DNA from: Phormidesmis priestleyi
GTDB taxonomy: Bacteria; Cyanobacteriota; Cyanobacteriia; Phormidesmidales; Phormidesmidaceae
Assembly (NCBI GenBank): GCA_003242115.1
Contig: QBMP01000011.1
Location: 6,232 to 31,153, forward strand
Direction of reading: 5' to 3'
Length of the DNA stretch: 24,922 nt
Both the position numbers and the translations under genes were made by a program. Positions 14,022 through 21,389 of this stretch are shown here, piece after piece (position 1 is the stretch's first letter; each line of letters opens with the position of its first letter). The notes beneath the pieces are model-generated. The model was not told the origin of the DNA, made no database searches, and worked only from the letters and a program-made list of their open reading frames with translations.

Positions 14022-16096
14022 CTATGCGTTCCCTTTGTTTCTGGCGATAATCGCCTCAGCCACATTACGCGGAACTTCCTCGTACTGACTGAACTCCATA
14101 GAGAGGAGCCTCTTCCTTGGGTCTTAGAGCGAATGTCGGTTGCATAACCAAACATTTCAGACAAAGGCACCTTAGCAGTCACCTTAGTCACGCCATCTTC
14201 AGACCCCATCCCCTCAATCTGACCGCGACGGGCGTTAAGGTCTCCCATCACATCTCCGAGGAAATCTTCTGGAGCTTCCACCTCGACCTTCATCATGGGT
14301 TCCAAAAGAACCGGAGAAGCTTTCATCACTGCTTCTTTGACCGCCATAGAGCCAGCAATTTTGAATGCCATCTCCGAGGAGTCAACGTCGTGATAAGAAC
14401 CATCCACCAATGTGACCTTCACATCAATTAATGGATATCCGGCTAGAATACCAGATTCGCAAGCTTCTTTCATGCCTTGCTCTGCTGGGCCGATAAATTC
14501 TTTTGGAATCACCCCTCCCACAATCTTACTAATAAATTCAAAGCCTGAACCTTCTTCAGACGGTTCTAGCTCAATTACTACATGCCCAAACTGCCCTTTA
14601 CCGCCACTTTGGCGAATGAACTTACCTTCCGCCTTTGACGCTTTCAAAACCGTTTCGCGATAAGCCACCTGAGGCGCACCAATATTCGCCTCCACCTTAA
14701 ATTCTCGCAACATCCGGTTCACCAGAATATCCAAATGCAGCTCTCCCATGCCCGCAATCACGGTTTGATTCGTCTCAGGGTCGATATTCACCCGAAAGGT
14801 CGGATCTTCTTCAGAAAGAGACTGCAACGCCTTCGATAGCTTCTCCATGTCCTGCTTGGTTCTAGGCTCTACCGCCACTGAAATCACAGGCTCAGGAATA
14901 TACAGCGATTCCAGCACAATCGGCGCATCGGGATCGCAAATAGTATCCCCGGTAAAGGTATCTTTAAACCCTAACGCAGCGCCCAGATCCCCAGCCCGCA
15001 TTTCATCCACCTCAATGCGATCATCGGCCTTTAAAATAATCAGCCGCGAGATCCGCTCTTTCTTATCTTTAGTGGCGTTATACACATAGCTGCCCTTTTT
15101 AAGAACGCCCGAATACACCCGAATAAAGGTCAGTCGACCATAGGGATCGGCCATGATCTTAAACGCTAGTGCCGCTGCGGGCTCATCGTCACTAGCAGGT
15201 CGCACGCCTACTGTCCCGTCAGGCAAAATCCCTTCAATTGGGGGCACTTCAGACGGTGAAGGTAGATAATCCACCACCGCGTCTAGCAGTAGCTGGACGC
15301 CCTTGTTTTTAAAGGCCGAACCACAAAACATCGGCACCAGCTTGTCGGTGATAGTCGCTTTACGAATCGCTAACATCAGCGCTTCGGAAGAGGGATCATC
15401 ACCTTCTAGATAACTTTCCATCAAAGCATCGTCAGTCTCAGCCACCGTTTCTATCAAAATAATACGGTACTTTTCAGCAACATCCTTAATGTCATCAGGG
15501 ATCTCAGTCACCTCAATGTCGGTGCCCAAGTCGTTGTTATAGAGATGAGCCTTCATCTCTATCAAATCGACAACCCCTTTAAAGTTTTCTTCAGCACCAA
15601 TCGGAATCTGCAAAGGCACCGCTTTAGCTCTAAGGCGATCTTTCACCTGCTCGTACACCTTAAAGAAACTCGCGCCCGTTCTGTCCATTTTATTGACAAA
15701 AGCAATGCGTGGCACCTTGTACCGATCTGCCTGCCGCCAAACCGTTTCAGACTGAGGTTGAACACCACCCACAGAGCAAAACACAGCCACTACCCCATCT
15801 AGCACTCGCATAGAGCGCTCTACCTCAATCGTGAAGTCAACGTGACCGGGGGTATCAATAATATTGATCTGATGGTCTCGCCAGGTGGTAGAAATAGCCG
15901 CAGCCGTAATCGTAATACCCCGCTCTTTTTCCTGCTCCATCCAGTCGGTAACTGCATTACCGTCATGAACTTCGCCAATTTTATGGACGACCCCGGAGTA
16001 GAACAAAATCCGCTCTGTCGTGGTCGTTTTACCCGCATCAATGTGCGCGGCAATGCCAATATTTCTAACTTTGTTTAGGGGAGTGTTACGGGCCAC
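14022..16096 (-). CDS. fusA: Elongation factor G, broken near its 3' end by a one-base deletion
   Basis: Translocase GTPase of protein synthesis. The start is GTG (16096-16094) with a perfect AAGGAGGT ribosome site 4 bases before it. Motifs: AHIDAGKTT (17-25), RGITI (59-63), DTPGHVDF (81-88), NKMD (135-138); domains II-V follow. After KTQGRG the zero frame turns into a non-homologous Ser/Arg-rich tail ending at 14018. The -1 frame gives the family ending [20 protein letters not shown] and a TAG at 14024-14022, so one base is missing in the TCCTCTCT stretch (plus-strand 14100-14107). Repaired, the protein has 691 residues, as expected. Cysteines C107 (in VFCSVGG) and C258 (in MFCGSAF) match the pair known to make EF-G redox-sensitive in E. 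coli and Synechocystis. Because the gene is essential, a sequencing or assembly error is likelier than a real mutation. Confidence 0.96.
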
Positions 16097-16100
16097 AATG

Positions 16101-16108
16101 ACCTCCTT
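16101..16108 (-). promoter_or_regulatory. Perfect Shine-Dalgarno that fixes the GTG start of fusA
   Basis: Read on the minus strand, AAGGAGGT is followed by CATT and then GTG. This is the strongest ribosome site of the whole minus-strand cluster, whose other genes lack clear ones, and it decides the start of EF-G. Confidence 0.85.
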
Positions 16109-16232
16109 ACGGCTAGCTGAAAAATTGATATTTTCTCCAGCAAGACCATTATAAAAATTATTCAGGGCAATTGCGCAGCCGAGCTCCGACTGCGCTCAGT
16201 CCTTGGTTACTGATTTAAAGACACTAAGCGCT

Positions 16233-16269
16233 TAGCAGCTACTGAAAGTGGCTAAAGGATGAGCTGCTA
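16233..16269. repeat. Inverted repeat in the rpsG-fusA spacer
   Basis: TAGCAGCT (16233-16240) and AGCTGCTA (16262-16269) are a perfect 8-bp inverted repeat around a 21-base loop, 50 to 90 bases after the rpsG stop on the minus strand. No T-run follows, so an mRNA structure between rpsG and fusA is likelier than a terminator. Confidence 0.5.
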
Positions 16270-16286
16270 GCAGCGTGACATCCCAT

Positions 16287-16321
16287 GAGGCACTAGCAAC
16301 TTTTGAGGCACCAGCAACTTT
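16287..16321. repeat. 18-bp near-exact tandem duplication at the rpsG stop
   Basis: Two adjacent copies of GAGGCACYAGCAACTTT (16287-16303 and 16305-16321) differ at one base (T/C). The second copy includes two bases of the rpsG stop codon (16320-16322), so the duplication copied sequence immediately after the gene. Confidence 0.85.
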
Positions 16322-16790
16322 AGTAACGATAGTGAGCAAATGCCTTGTTTGCCTCAGCCATGCGGTGAGTTTCTTCGCGCTTGCGAACGGCACCACCCGT
16401 TTCGTTGGAGGCATCAATCAGTTCGTTAGCTAGCTTCATCGCCATTGTCCGACCGCCACGAGAGCGAGAAAATTGGGTGATCCAACGCAACGATAGCGCC
16501 GTGCCTCGCTCAGAACGCACTTCCATCGGGACCTGGTAGGTTGCGCCCCCTACTCGACGAGCTTTGACCTCAACTAAGGGGGTAGTATTGCGAACGGCTT
16601 TCTCAAATACTTCTAGTGGATCGCCACCTGTGCGCTCTTCAACCACTTTGAAAGCGCCATAGAGGATTTTGTTGGCAACGGATTTTTTACCGCTGAGCAT
16701 AATGCGGCGAGACATCATGCTGACCAGACGGCTGTTGTAGACCGAATCTGGGGGAACGGTGCGTTTTTGTGCGGCGGAACGGCGAGACAT
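16320..16790 (-). CDS. rpsG: Ribosomal protein S7
   Basis: Small-subunit head protein that contacts mRNA and tRNA at the exit site. It has 156 residues, the usual length. It begins [10 protein letters not shown] and contains the typical [20 protein letters not shown] and [17 protein letters not shown] segments, ending KAFAHYRY. It lies between rpsL and fusA, the universal str operon order. No Shine-Dalgarno is seen before the ATG. The spacers on both sides (286 bp to rpsL, 223 bp to fusA) are longer than in most str operons. Confidence 0.98.
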   Translation of the reverse strand: MSRRSAAQKRTVPPDSVYNSRLVSMMSRRIMLSGKKSVANKILYGAFKVVEERTGGDPLEVFEKAVRNTTPLVEVKARRVGGATYQVPMEVRSERGTALSLRWITQFSRSRGGRTMAMKLANELIDASNETGGAVRKREETHRMAEANKAFAHYRY

Positions 16791-17076
16791 GAGGTTTTAG
16801 CCCTATAGATTTGTGATTGGTGTATTGATTGGCGTAGATAAGGGTGTCAGGCGAAAGTTCAGTCAAAGATCAATACTTACGAGCTTTACCTGTGAAAAGA
16901 CGAATGTCCATAGCGCAGAACGCAACGAAATTTAACAAAGCGGTCAGCAAGGGAGTCTCAGCATTACTCATTTCGCTTCAAAGCTCAGTTAAAACTGCAC
17001 CTAAACTATTCGTTAGTTCGGCAAAGGATCTCAACAAGAGAGTCTTACTACAAGACAATCTTCGTAGAGACAGCTG

Positions 17077-17451
17077 CTAGCTCTTAGGTCTTTTAGCGCC
17101 GTACTTAGAGCGGCCCTGACGACGATCTTTGACGCCTGCGGTGTCTAAGGTGCCGCGAATGATGTGATAGCGCACACCAGGGAGGTCTTTAACTCGACCA
17201 CCTCTGATCATGACTACCGAGTGCTCTTGCAGGTTATGGCCAATACCCGGAATGTAGGCAGTGACTTCAAAACCGGAGGTCAGGCGAACTCTAGCAACTT
17301 TTCTCAGAGCAGAGTTGGGTTTCTTGGGCGTGGTGGTGTACACGCGGGTGCAGACGCCACGACGCTGAGGGCAGCTTTTGAGCGCGGGAGATTTGGTTTT
17401 TTTGGTTAGTTTTGTGCGCTCGGTACTGATGAGCTGTTGAATCGTTGGCAT
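17077..17451 (-). CDS. rpsL: Ribosomal protein S12
   Basis: Decoding-centre protein of the small subunit and first gene of the str cluster. It has 124 residues, the normal length. [11 protein letters not shown] (41-51) and [13 protein letters not shown] carry the unmutated lysines K43 and K88, the positions at which substitutions give streptomycin resistance, so the encoded allele is of the sensitive type. The ATG at 17451 lies about 40 nt after the start expected from the promoter at 17498-17527. No Shine-Dalgarno is apparent. Confidence 0.98.
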   Translation of the reverse strand: MPTIQQLISTERTKLTKKTKSPALKSCPQRRGVCTRVYTTTPKKPNSALRKVARVRLTSGFEVTAYIPGIGHNLQEHSVVMIRGGRVKDLPGVRYHIIRGTLDTAGVKDRRQGRSKYGAKRPKS

Positions 17452-17497
17452 AAGGCGGCGGTCAATTAATCCGCAAAATAATTTTTCATGAGATCCG

Positions 17498-17527
17498 ATA
17501 GTACCAAGTTATTTTTTATCTTGTCAA
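17498..17527 (-). promoter_or_regulatory. Strong promoter of the rpsL-rpsG-fusA-tufA cluster
   Basis: On the minus strand TTGACA (17527-17522) is followed after 18 bases by TACTAT (17503-17498), 6 of 6 and 5 of 6 matches to consensus, with very A/T-rich DNA upstream and in the spacer. Transcription would start near 17491, about 40 nt before the rpsL ATG. It is the best promoter by eye in this window. Confidence 0.8.
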
Positions 17528-17560
17528 ATTTTCAACCGTAAAATATGAAAATTACTGAAC

Positions 17561-17920
17561 CTACTGAGCTATAGCAAACGCATATCCACAGCGGCAGCTC
17601 TCGGTCGCTAGCGGGTTATCGAAGCGAAAAGAGCCGCCCGTAAGGTTTTCAGAAAAATCGATTTTGAGATTGCGGATGTAGGTGAGGCGATCGCGCTTTA
17701 CCACCAACCGCACCCCTTCAAATTCATGACCTTCAAACCCACAACACTCAAATTCATAGACCTCATCGTCATCCGCCACTGCCTGCGTCAACGTCAGCAC
17801 ATAAGACCACTGGGCGCAGCTACTCGGCTGCAAGTCTAGCCGACAGATGGCATCGGGCTGATACTGTCGCTGGCGCAGACGATTGATTTCTTGGCAGGCC
17901 GCAGCCGTGAGTTGAATCAT
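17561..17920 (-). CDS. IscA/HesB-type (A-type) iron-sulfur carrier protein
   Basis: Likely carrier in Fe-S cluster assembly. From the ATG at 17920 the protein has 119 residues and begins MIQLTAAACQEINRLRQRQ, the typical A-type start. The three cluster-binding cysteines fit C35 (in SSCAQWSY), C109 and C111 (in ESCRCGYAFA). The family form around the first cysteine is GCSGxxY; here Gly and Ser-Gly are replaced by Ser and Ala-Gln-Trp, a clear departure. FRFDNPLATES just before the last cysteines matches the family. The frame is open 12 codons further upstream to a TTG at 17956, but that start would sit inside the T-run of the upstream terminator, so 17920 is preferred. It lies between the cupin gene's terminator and the rpsL promoter, thus probably its own unit. 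Not identified as a specific paralogue. Confidence 0.85.
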   Translation of the reverse strand: MIQLTAAACQEINRLRQRQYQPDAICRLDLQPSSCAQWSYVLTLTQAVADDDEVYEFECCGFEGHEFEGVRLVVKRDRLTYIRNLKIDFSENLTGGSFRFDNPLATESCRCGYAFAIAQ

Positions 17921-17954
17921 GACCCTGACAAAATTCCTGACAAATTCTAAGGAC

Positions 17955-17982
17955 AAAAAAGGACGCTATAGTTAGCGTCCTT
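17955..17982 (-). terminator. Intrinsic terminator after the cupin gene
   Basis: AAGGACGCTA (17959-17968) and TAGCGTCCTT (17973-17982) form a perfect 10-bp stem with a 4-base loop. On the minus strand it is followed by a run of T (complement of 17955-17960), a textbook intrinsic terminator 30 bases after the cupin stop. Confidence 0.88.
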
Positions 17983-18012
17983 AATCATACAAGCTAGATT
18001 CAACAAGCGGGT

Positions 18013-18444
18013 CTAGGCTTTCACATCGTGACGGGCATAGTCATCTTGGAAGCGAACAATATCGTCTTCACCTAAATATTCGCCGTTTTGCACTTCGATT
18101 AGAATCAGCGGGATCACGCCTGAGTTCTCTAGGCGATGGGTAGTACAGGGCGGGACGTAGGTAGACTGATTGGTGCACAGCATGATTTCAGCATCACCAC
18201 AGGTGACTTTAGCAGTGCCCGAAACCACTATCCAATGCTCGCTTCGGTGGTGATGCATTTGCAGGCTGAGGCGATGACCGGGCTTCACTTCAATGCGCTT
18301 AATTTTGTAGCCGAGTCCGGCTTCTAGCACAGTGAACGATCCCCAAGGCCGCAGTTCAGTCGCTGCAACGCCTTCAAAGCTACCGGAATCTTTGAGATCT
18401 GTGATGTGAACCCTTTCTTGAGCCCTTTCTTTAGTTTGAACCAT
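18013..18444 (-). CDS. Stand-alone cupin of the mannose-6-phosphate isomerase type II (ManC C-terminal) family
   Basis: A 143-residue protein matching the C-terminal cupin domain of bifunctional ManC/type II phosphomannose isomerases, without the guanylyltransferase half. Motifs: ELRPWGSFTVL (30-40), VKPGHRLSLQMHHHRSEHW (53-71) with likely metal ligands H64, H66 and H70 or E69, WIVVSGTA (71-78), a further likely ligand H103 in TTHRLEN, and EYLGEDDIVRFQDDYAR (122-138). Short single-domain versions are common in cyanobacteria and annotated as mannose-6-phosphate isomerase or cupin; whether they isomerise mannose-6-phosphate for nucleotide-sugar and polysaccharide synthesis is not shown by sequence. 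The gene is monocistronic by layout: a promoter-like pair upstream and a strong terminator downstream. Confidence 0.9.
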   Translation of the reverse strand: MVQTKERAQERVHITDLKDSGSFEGVAATELRPWGSFTVLEAGLGYKIKRIEVKPGHRLSLQMHHHRSEHWIVVSGTAKVTCGDAEIMLCTNQSTYVPPCTTHRLENSGVIPLILIEVQNGEYLGEDDIVRFQDDYARHDVKA

Positions 18445-18471
18445 TGTACTAATGACTTCCGCTACTACATG

Positions 18472-18500
18472 GATATATAAATTCTGAACAATCCTAGCAA
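18472..18500 (-). promoter_or_regulatory. Candidate promoter of the cupin gene
   Basis: On the minus strand TTGCTA (18500-18495) is followed after 17 bases by TATATC (18477-18472), giving a start near 18465 and a short leader of about 20 nt before the ATG at 18444. The 268-base spacer to the next gene otherwise holds nothing recognised. Confidence 0.45.
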
Positions 18501-18712
18501 GGTGCTTTCTCAGTATGTCCTCAGTACCTGCAAAACGAAGGCGAACCAGTGACGTTCCCTATAAAGTCTTCACTGAAATGAATCAAGGTTGAAGCGCAGG
18601 TAAATTGAAAGCTATTGAAGCCGATGAAAACACCGCTAGATCAAGCTATTAATCACAATGATACTGTTCCCAAATCAAAACAACGACTGATTTAGCTGTA
18701 AGCTTCCTGACG

Positions 18713-20737
18713 CTACTGACCGATAACAAACAGCCCAAGGCCATTGTTCACCCTAGCAACGGTTCGAGGTGAGCGGTTGATTAGCTGTCCGCCTAAATAC
18801 ATGCTAGAAGAGCTGCCGCCGTCCAAATTGAGCGCGTCCATGGCCCCTATTTGCTGCATGATTTGGGCTGTTTCGGCTAGCGTAGGGCCGCGTCCTCCGG
18901 CGCGATCATGAATAGTGGCAATAATCCAAGTACCGTCGGCCATCTTGCCGACGGCGGTGCGGGGCGCAGTGCCTTGAATAAAGTTTGTGCTAAAGCCCTC
19001 TAACTGAGCGTTCAGCACAATCCGATTATCGCGAACTAGCAAGGGGCCGCCGCCCATCACATTGGGATACTGATCGAAGCTAGCTGGCTGACTCTGACTG
19101 GAAAGATTGACAATTGAACCGGACGCAAAGTTACCCGCCGCACCGCTGTTGCTGCGCAGCGCCAGCAAATACCCATCCGCTGGAATCGGCACTGAGCCGC
19201 TACCGGCTTTGCCCATTCTCTGCTGACTGGCAACGGCATCATTGCGCACAGTAACCACAATTTCGCTATCGACAATCGGGCTATAGCTAGCGCCCCAGCC
19301 TGAGGTGTAGCGGGCAATGCCTGCCTGCACATAGCCGCTATTCACTGACAGCACAGGGAAAGTCTGCCCGGATGAAGCTGTGACCGATTCTGACAGGGCA
19401 AAGCGATCCATGATCAAATCGCCCTGGTCGTTCCAGGCCATTGCCCCGCGTCCGAGAATAGGGCCAGAAATCCACTGCCCCCCGCTGCGAACCGCACCCA
19501 GCGGGAGCTGGTTATTGCGGTTGAAAAAGCCTGCATTAATCGCACCAGTTGCCCGCTGACGCTGGGCTTGGGTGACGATTGGTTCAGCGCCGATCGCGCT
19601 CCCAGGATTGGCCTGAATGGGTCTCAGCGCCAGCGTGGTGGGGTTAGGCCGGGTGATGAACATATACACCGGAAACCGGCTAGCGCCCAAAGAGACATAT
19701 TGCTGCCGCCAGCGTAAGCCCGGTGCCCAGGCGACATCTTTTTCGACCATAGAATCTTGGCGAATGTCAATTACGACTCGATTGGGGCTACCTGTAGACC
19801 AAATTTGAGGGCTAGCGCCTTCTTTTGTTTTGATTTTGAGAATGGTGTTGCCGCCGAGCGGAGCGACGTCAAGCCGAGTGATAAGGTTGGCCGGAATCGC
19901 TCGAAAAGCGGCCACCATTTGCCGGGTAATGGTTCCGGTGACGGTAATGGTGTAGCTATCGGCAGCGTCGGTTTGCCAAGCGGCAGGGCCAGTGAGATCG
20001 ATAACGAGGCGATCGCCCCACGTTTGCTTACCCTGACGAATCCCATTCACCTGGCTGGGAGGCAACGTGATTTGTAACGTCGTACCAGTCGTTTGAATGC
20101 GCCAATTGGCCCGCTGAGCGAGATCAGAAACATTTAAGTAGCGATCCGTTGCATCCCACCAAGCGGGGAGGGTAATGGTGTCATCTTGAGTAGAGGCAAA
20201 CCAGCGAACGGGCTGCTGGGCTGGGTTAGTCGCACTGAGTAGCTCCAGGCCGGTTAAATTAGTGAGCGCCGTGGTAGAGATGCCGATTTGACCGTTTTTT
20301 TGCTGCCACAGACCGGGTAAGGCATTACCATTGATCTGAATGCGGTTGCCTGAGATCTCAGTGGCGTCATTAGCTTGGGCAATCGGAGAAAAAGGCTGAA
20401 GCTGAAAGGCGATATCCGGGACGTTGAGAGTAGGTAATACCGTCTCAGAGCGCATTTCAGAGCGCATTTCAGAGCGCCCAGACGCCGAGAGCAAATCATC
20501 CGCTGGTGAGCCTGTGACAGCCTGTGGCTGAAGCCCCACCGAGTTAATAATTGCCCAGCCTATGCCAGTTAGCAGACTCAGTGCAATGACTTGATTCACT
20601 GAGCGACGGTGCATCAGCCAACTCACTATTTTCTGGGCGCATTGAGCAAGTATGGAATTCGCTCCAGATCCAGCCTCGGATCTTCGGCGTTGAGCCCGAT
20701 GAAGAGAAACTTGCCGACTGCGGGATGACGATTTCAT
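18713..20737 (-). CDS. Membrane-anchored phosphodiester glycosidase (NAGPA) domain protein
   Basis: A 674-residue protein from the ATG at 20737, which has AAGGA 4 bases upstream; a TTG eight codons earlier is less likely. The basic cytoplasmic head (Arg/Ser-rich, residues 1-40) is followed by one hydrophobic segment at about 47-68 (VIALSLLTGIGWAIINSVG), so the rest should be on the outer side of the plasma membrane. A short repeat RSEMRSEMRSE follows (about 89-99). The middle part (about 130-330) is beta-rich, with LVIDLTGP and RVVIDI phrases like AMIN/amidase-associated domains. The C-terminal part is NAGPA/PF09992-like: GAINAGFFN (about 395), PLGAVRSGGQW, TAVGKMADGTW and NLDGGSSSSMY (637-647). 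The substrate is unknown; a role in cell-wall or exopolysaccharide sugar-phosphate chemistry is inference. Divergent from glsF. Confidence 0.88.
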   Translation of the reverse strand: MKSSSRSRQVSLHRAQRRRSEAGSGANSILAQCAQKIVSWLMHRRSVNQVIALSLLTGIGWAIINSVGLQPQAVTGSPADDLLSASGRSEMRSEMRSETVLPTLNVPDIAFQLQPFSPIAQANDATEISGNRIQINGNALPGLWQQKNGQIGISTTALTNLTGLELLSATNPAQQPVRWFASTQDDTITLPAWWDATDRYLNVSDLAQRANWRIQTTGTTLQITLPPSQVNGIRQGKQTWGDRLVIDLTGPAAWQTDAADSYTITVTGTITRQMVAAFRAIPANLITRLDVAPLGGNTILKIKTKEGASPQIWSTGSPNRVVIDIRQDSMVEKDVAWAPGLRWRQQYVSLGASRFPVYMFITRPNPTTLALRPIQANPGSAIGAEPIVTQAQRQRATGAINAGFFNRNNQLPLGAVRSGGQWISGPILGRGAMAWNDQGDLIMDRFALSESVTASSGQTFPVLSVNSGYVQAGIARYTSGWGASYSPIVDSEIVVTVRNDAVASQQRMGKAGSGSVPIPADGYLLALRSNSGAAGNFASGSIVNLSSQSQPASFDQYPNVMGGGPLLVRDNRIVLNAQLEGFSTNFIQGTAPRTAVGKMADGTWIIATIHDRAGGRGPTLAETAQIMQQIGAMDALNLDGGSSSSMYLGGQLINRSPRTVARVNNGLGLFVIGQ
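20445..20477. repeat. 12-bp in-frame tandem repeat (2.75 copies)
   Basis: TCAGAGCGCATT is present twice in full and once as its first nine bases. It lies in the glycosidase-domain gene and encodes the SEMR repeats just after the membrane segment, in a linker where length changes are likely to be tolerated. Confidence 0.95.
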
Positions 20738-21188
20738 AGCGTCCTTAGAGGGAATAGCCAATAGTTCAGGATGTTTGCTGAAGATTTTGATGAAAGAAAA
20801 GAAACTTAAAACAATTGAGGGATCTGAGCTTTATTCACGGATGCGAGTCAGTGTTTGAAGAGGCTCTTTAGAGATGTTGGTTTATAGCGTTACCCAAAAC
20901 GCTTTGAACGCCTACAAATCTTCTAAGAAAGTTACGAAAGCGCGTGGGCATGGACTTTACATAGACGGATTTTACGGAGTTGAGTTCAAAAAACGGCGCT
21001 AGATCCTGCCAGTGATTCGATTGGCTAATTTGACGGGCTAAAGAGGATGATCCTAAAGATGAACTGACAGCTAGATAAGCGACATGTGGCGATTACGGAG
21101 CGATCGCCTCCAAGCAGGAAAAATTGATACCTGCTCATTGCACCGCAAAAAGGATCAGGCGATACTTTAATATCCCTTAATATTTCTC

Positions 21189-21194
21189 TATAAT
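21189..21194 (+). promoter_or_regulatory. Candidate glsF promoter (-10 box)
   Basis: A perfect TATAAT with TTTAAT 17 bases upstream (3 of 6 matches to TTGACA) in very A/T-rich DNA. Transcription would start near 21201, giving a leader of about 190 nt. A weak -35 often means dependence on an activator, but no activator site is recognised here. Confidence 0.55.
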
Positions 21195-21239
21195 CTCTAT
21201 ATATTTCATATTTCAAAAAAGCAGCACAAACCCGGCGAC

Positions 21240-21295
21240 GTTTTTGGATACCGACCTCGGCTATCTAACAAAGCTACGACCTAGCCGTCAAAAAC
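21240..21295 (+). promoter_or_regulatory. Candidate antiterminator structure in the glsF leader
   Basis: GTTTTTG (21240-21246) can pair with CAAAAAC (21289-21295). Enclosed in it, CGGCTA (21258-21263) pairs with TAGCCG (21282-21287). The outer helix uses the same A-run as the 5' arm of the downstream terminator (21290-21299), so the two folds exclude each other. Pairing is by eye; no energy calculation was possible. Confidence 0.45.
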
Positions 21296-21339
21296 CTGGA
21301 GGGGATCTCTCAACAGATAGAGCATACCCCAGGTTTTTT
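21290..21339 (+). terminator. Intrinsic terminator inside the glsF leader
   Basis: AAAAACCTGG plus GG (21290-21302, one bulged A) pairs with CCCCAGGTTTTT (21327-21338), a stem of 12 bp, with six T (21334-21339) at the end. It stands about 50 nt before the GTG start of glsF and about 140 nt after the expected transcript start. No gene precedes it on this strand, so it is either an attenuator of glsF or the end of a small RNA. Confidence 0.75.
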
Positions 21340-21389
21340 AGTCTTTATTTCAATTTTTCACTGGTCTTTTTCATCTAGGTGACCCAAGC

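Larger units (their letters stand above)
20738..21389. other. 650-base divergent spacer holding the glsF promoter and leader
   Basis: No gene is supported. The left part (20738-21160) holds a small AGCGTT/AACGCT hairpin at 20886-20903 and one HIP1 (21100-21107); no strong promoter for the minus-strand gene stands out. The right part holds a TATAAT box (21189-21194), a structured leader with terminator and possible antiterminator (21240-21339), and an AGGTGA ribosome site (21377-21382) for glsF. No NtcA consensus (GTA, 8 bases, TAC) was seen near the promoter. Confidence 0.6.

Noticed and set aside
13574..14050. 158-codon plus-strand ORF opposite the start of tufA and end of fusA
   Set aside because: Shadow of EF-Tu; the sequence is Cys/His/Val-rich without family features.
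21025..21216. 63-codon minus-strand ORF in the glsF promoter region
   Set aside because: Overlaps the TATAAT box, with no ribosome site and no recognisable family.
21201..21339. Glutamine riboswitch (glnA or downstream-peptide motif) before glsF
   Set aside because: The conserved core words of those motifs, such as GGAAGTAGG and GAAGGAACG, are not present.
21244..21378. 44-codon TTG-started frame through the glsF leader
   Set aside because: No ribosome site, no ATG or GTG, and an expected by-product of the leader's length; the RNA-structure reading explains the sequence better.
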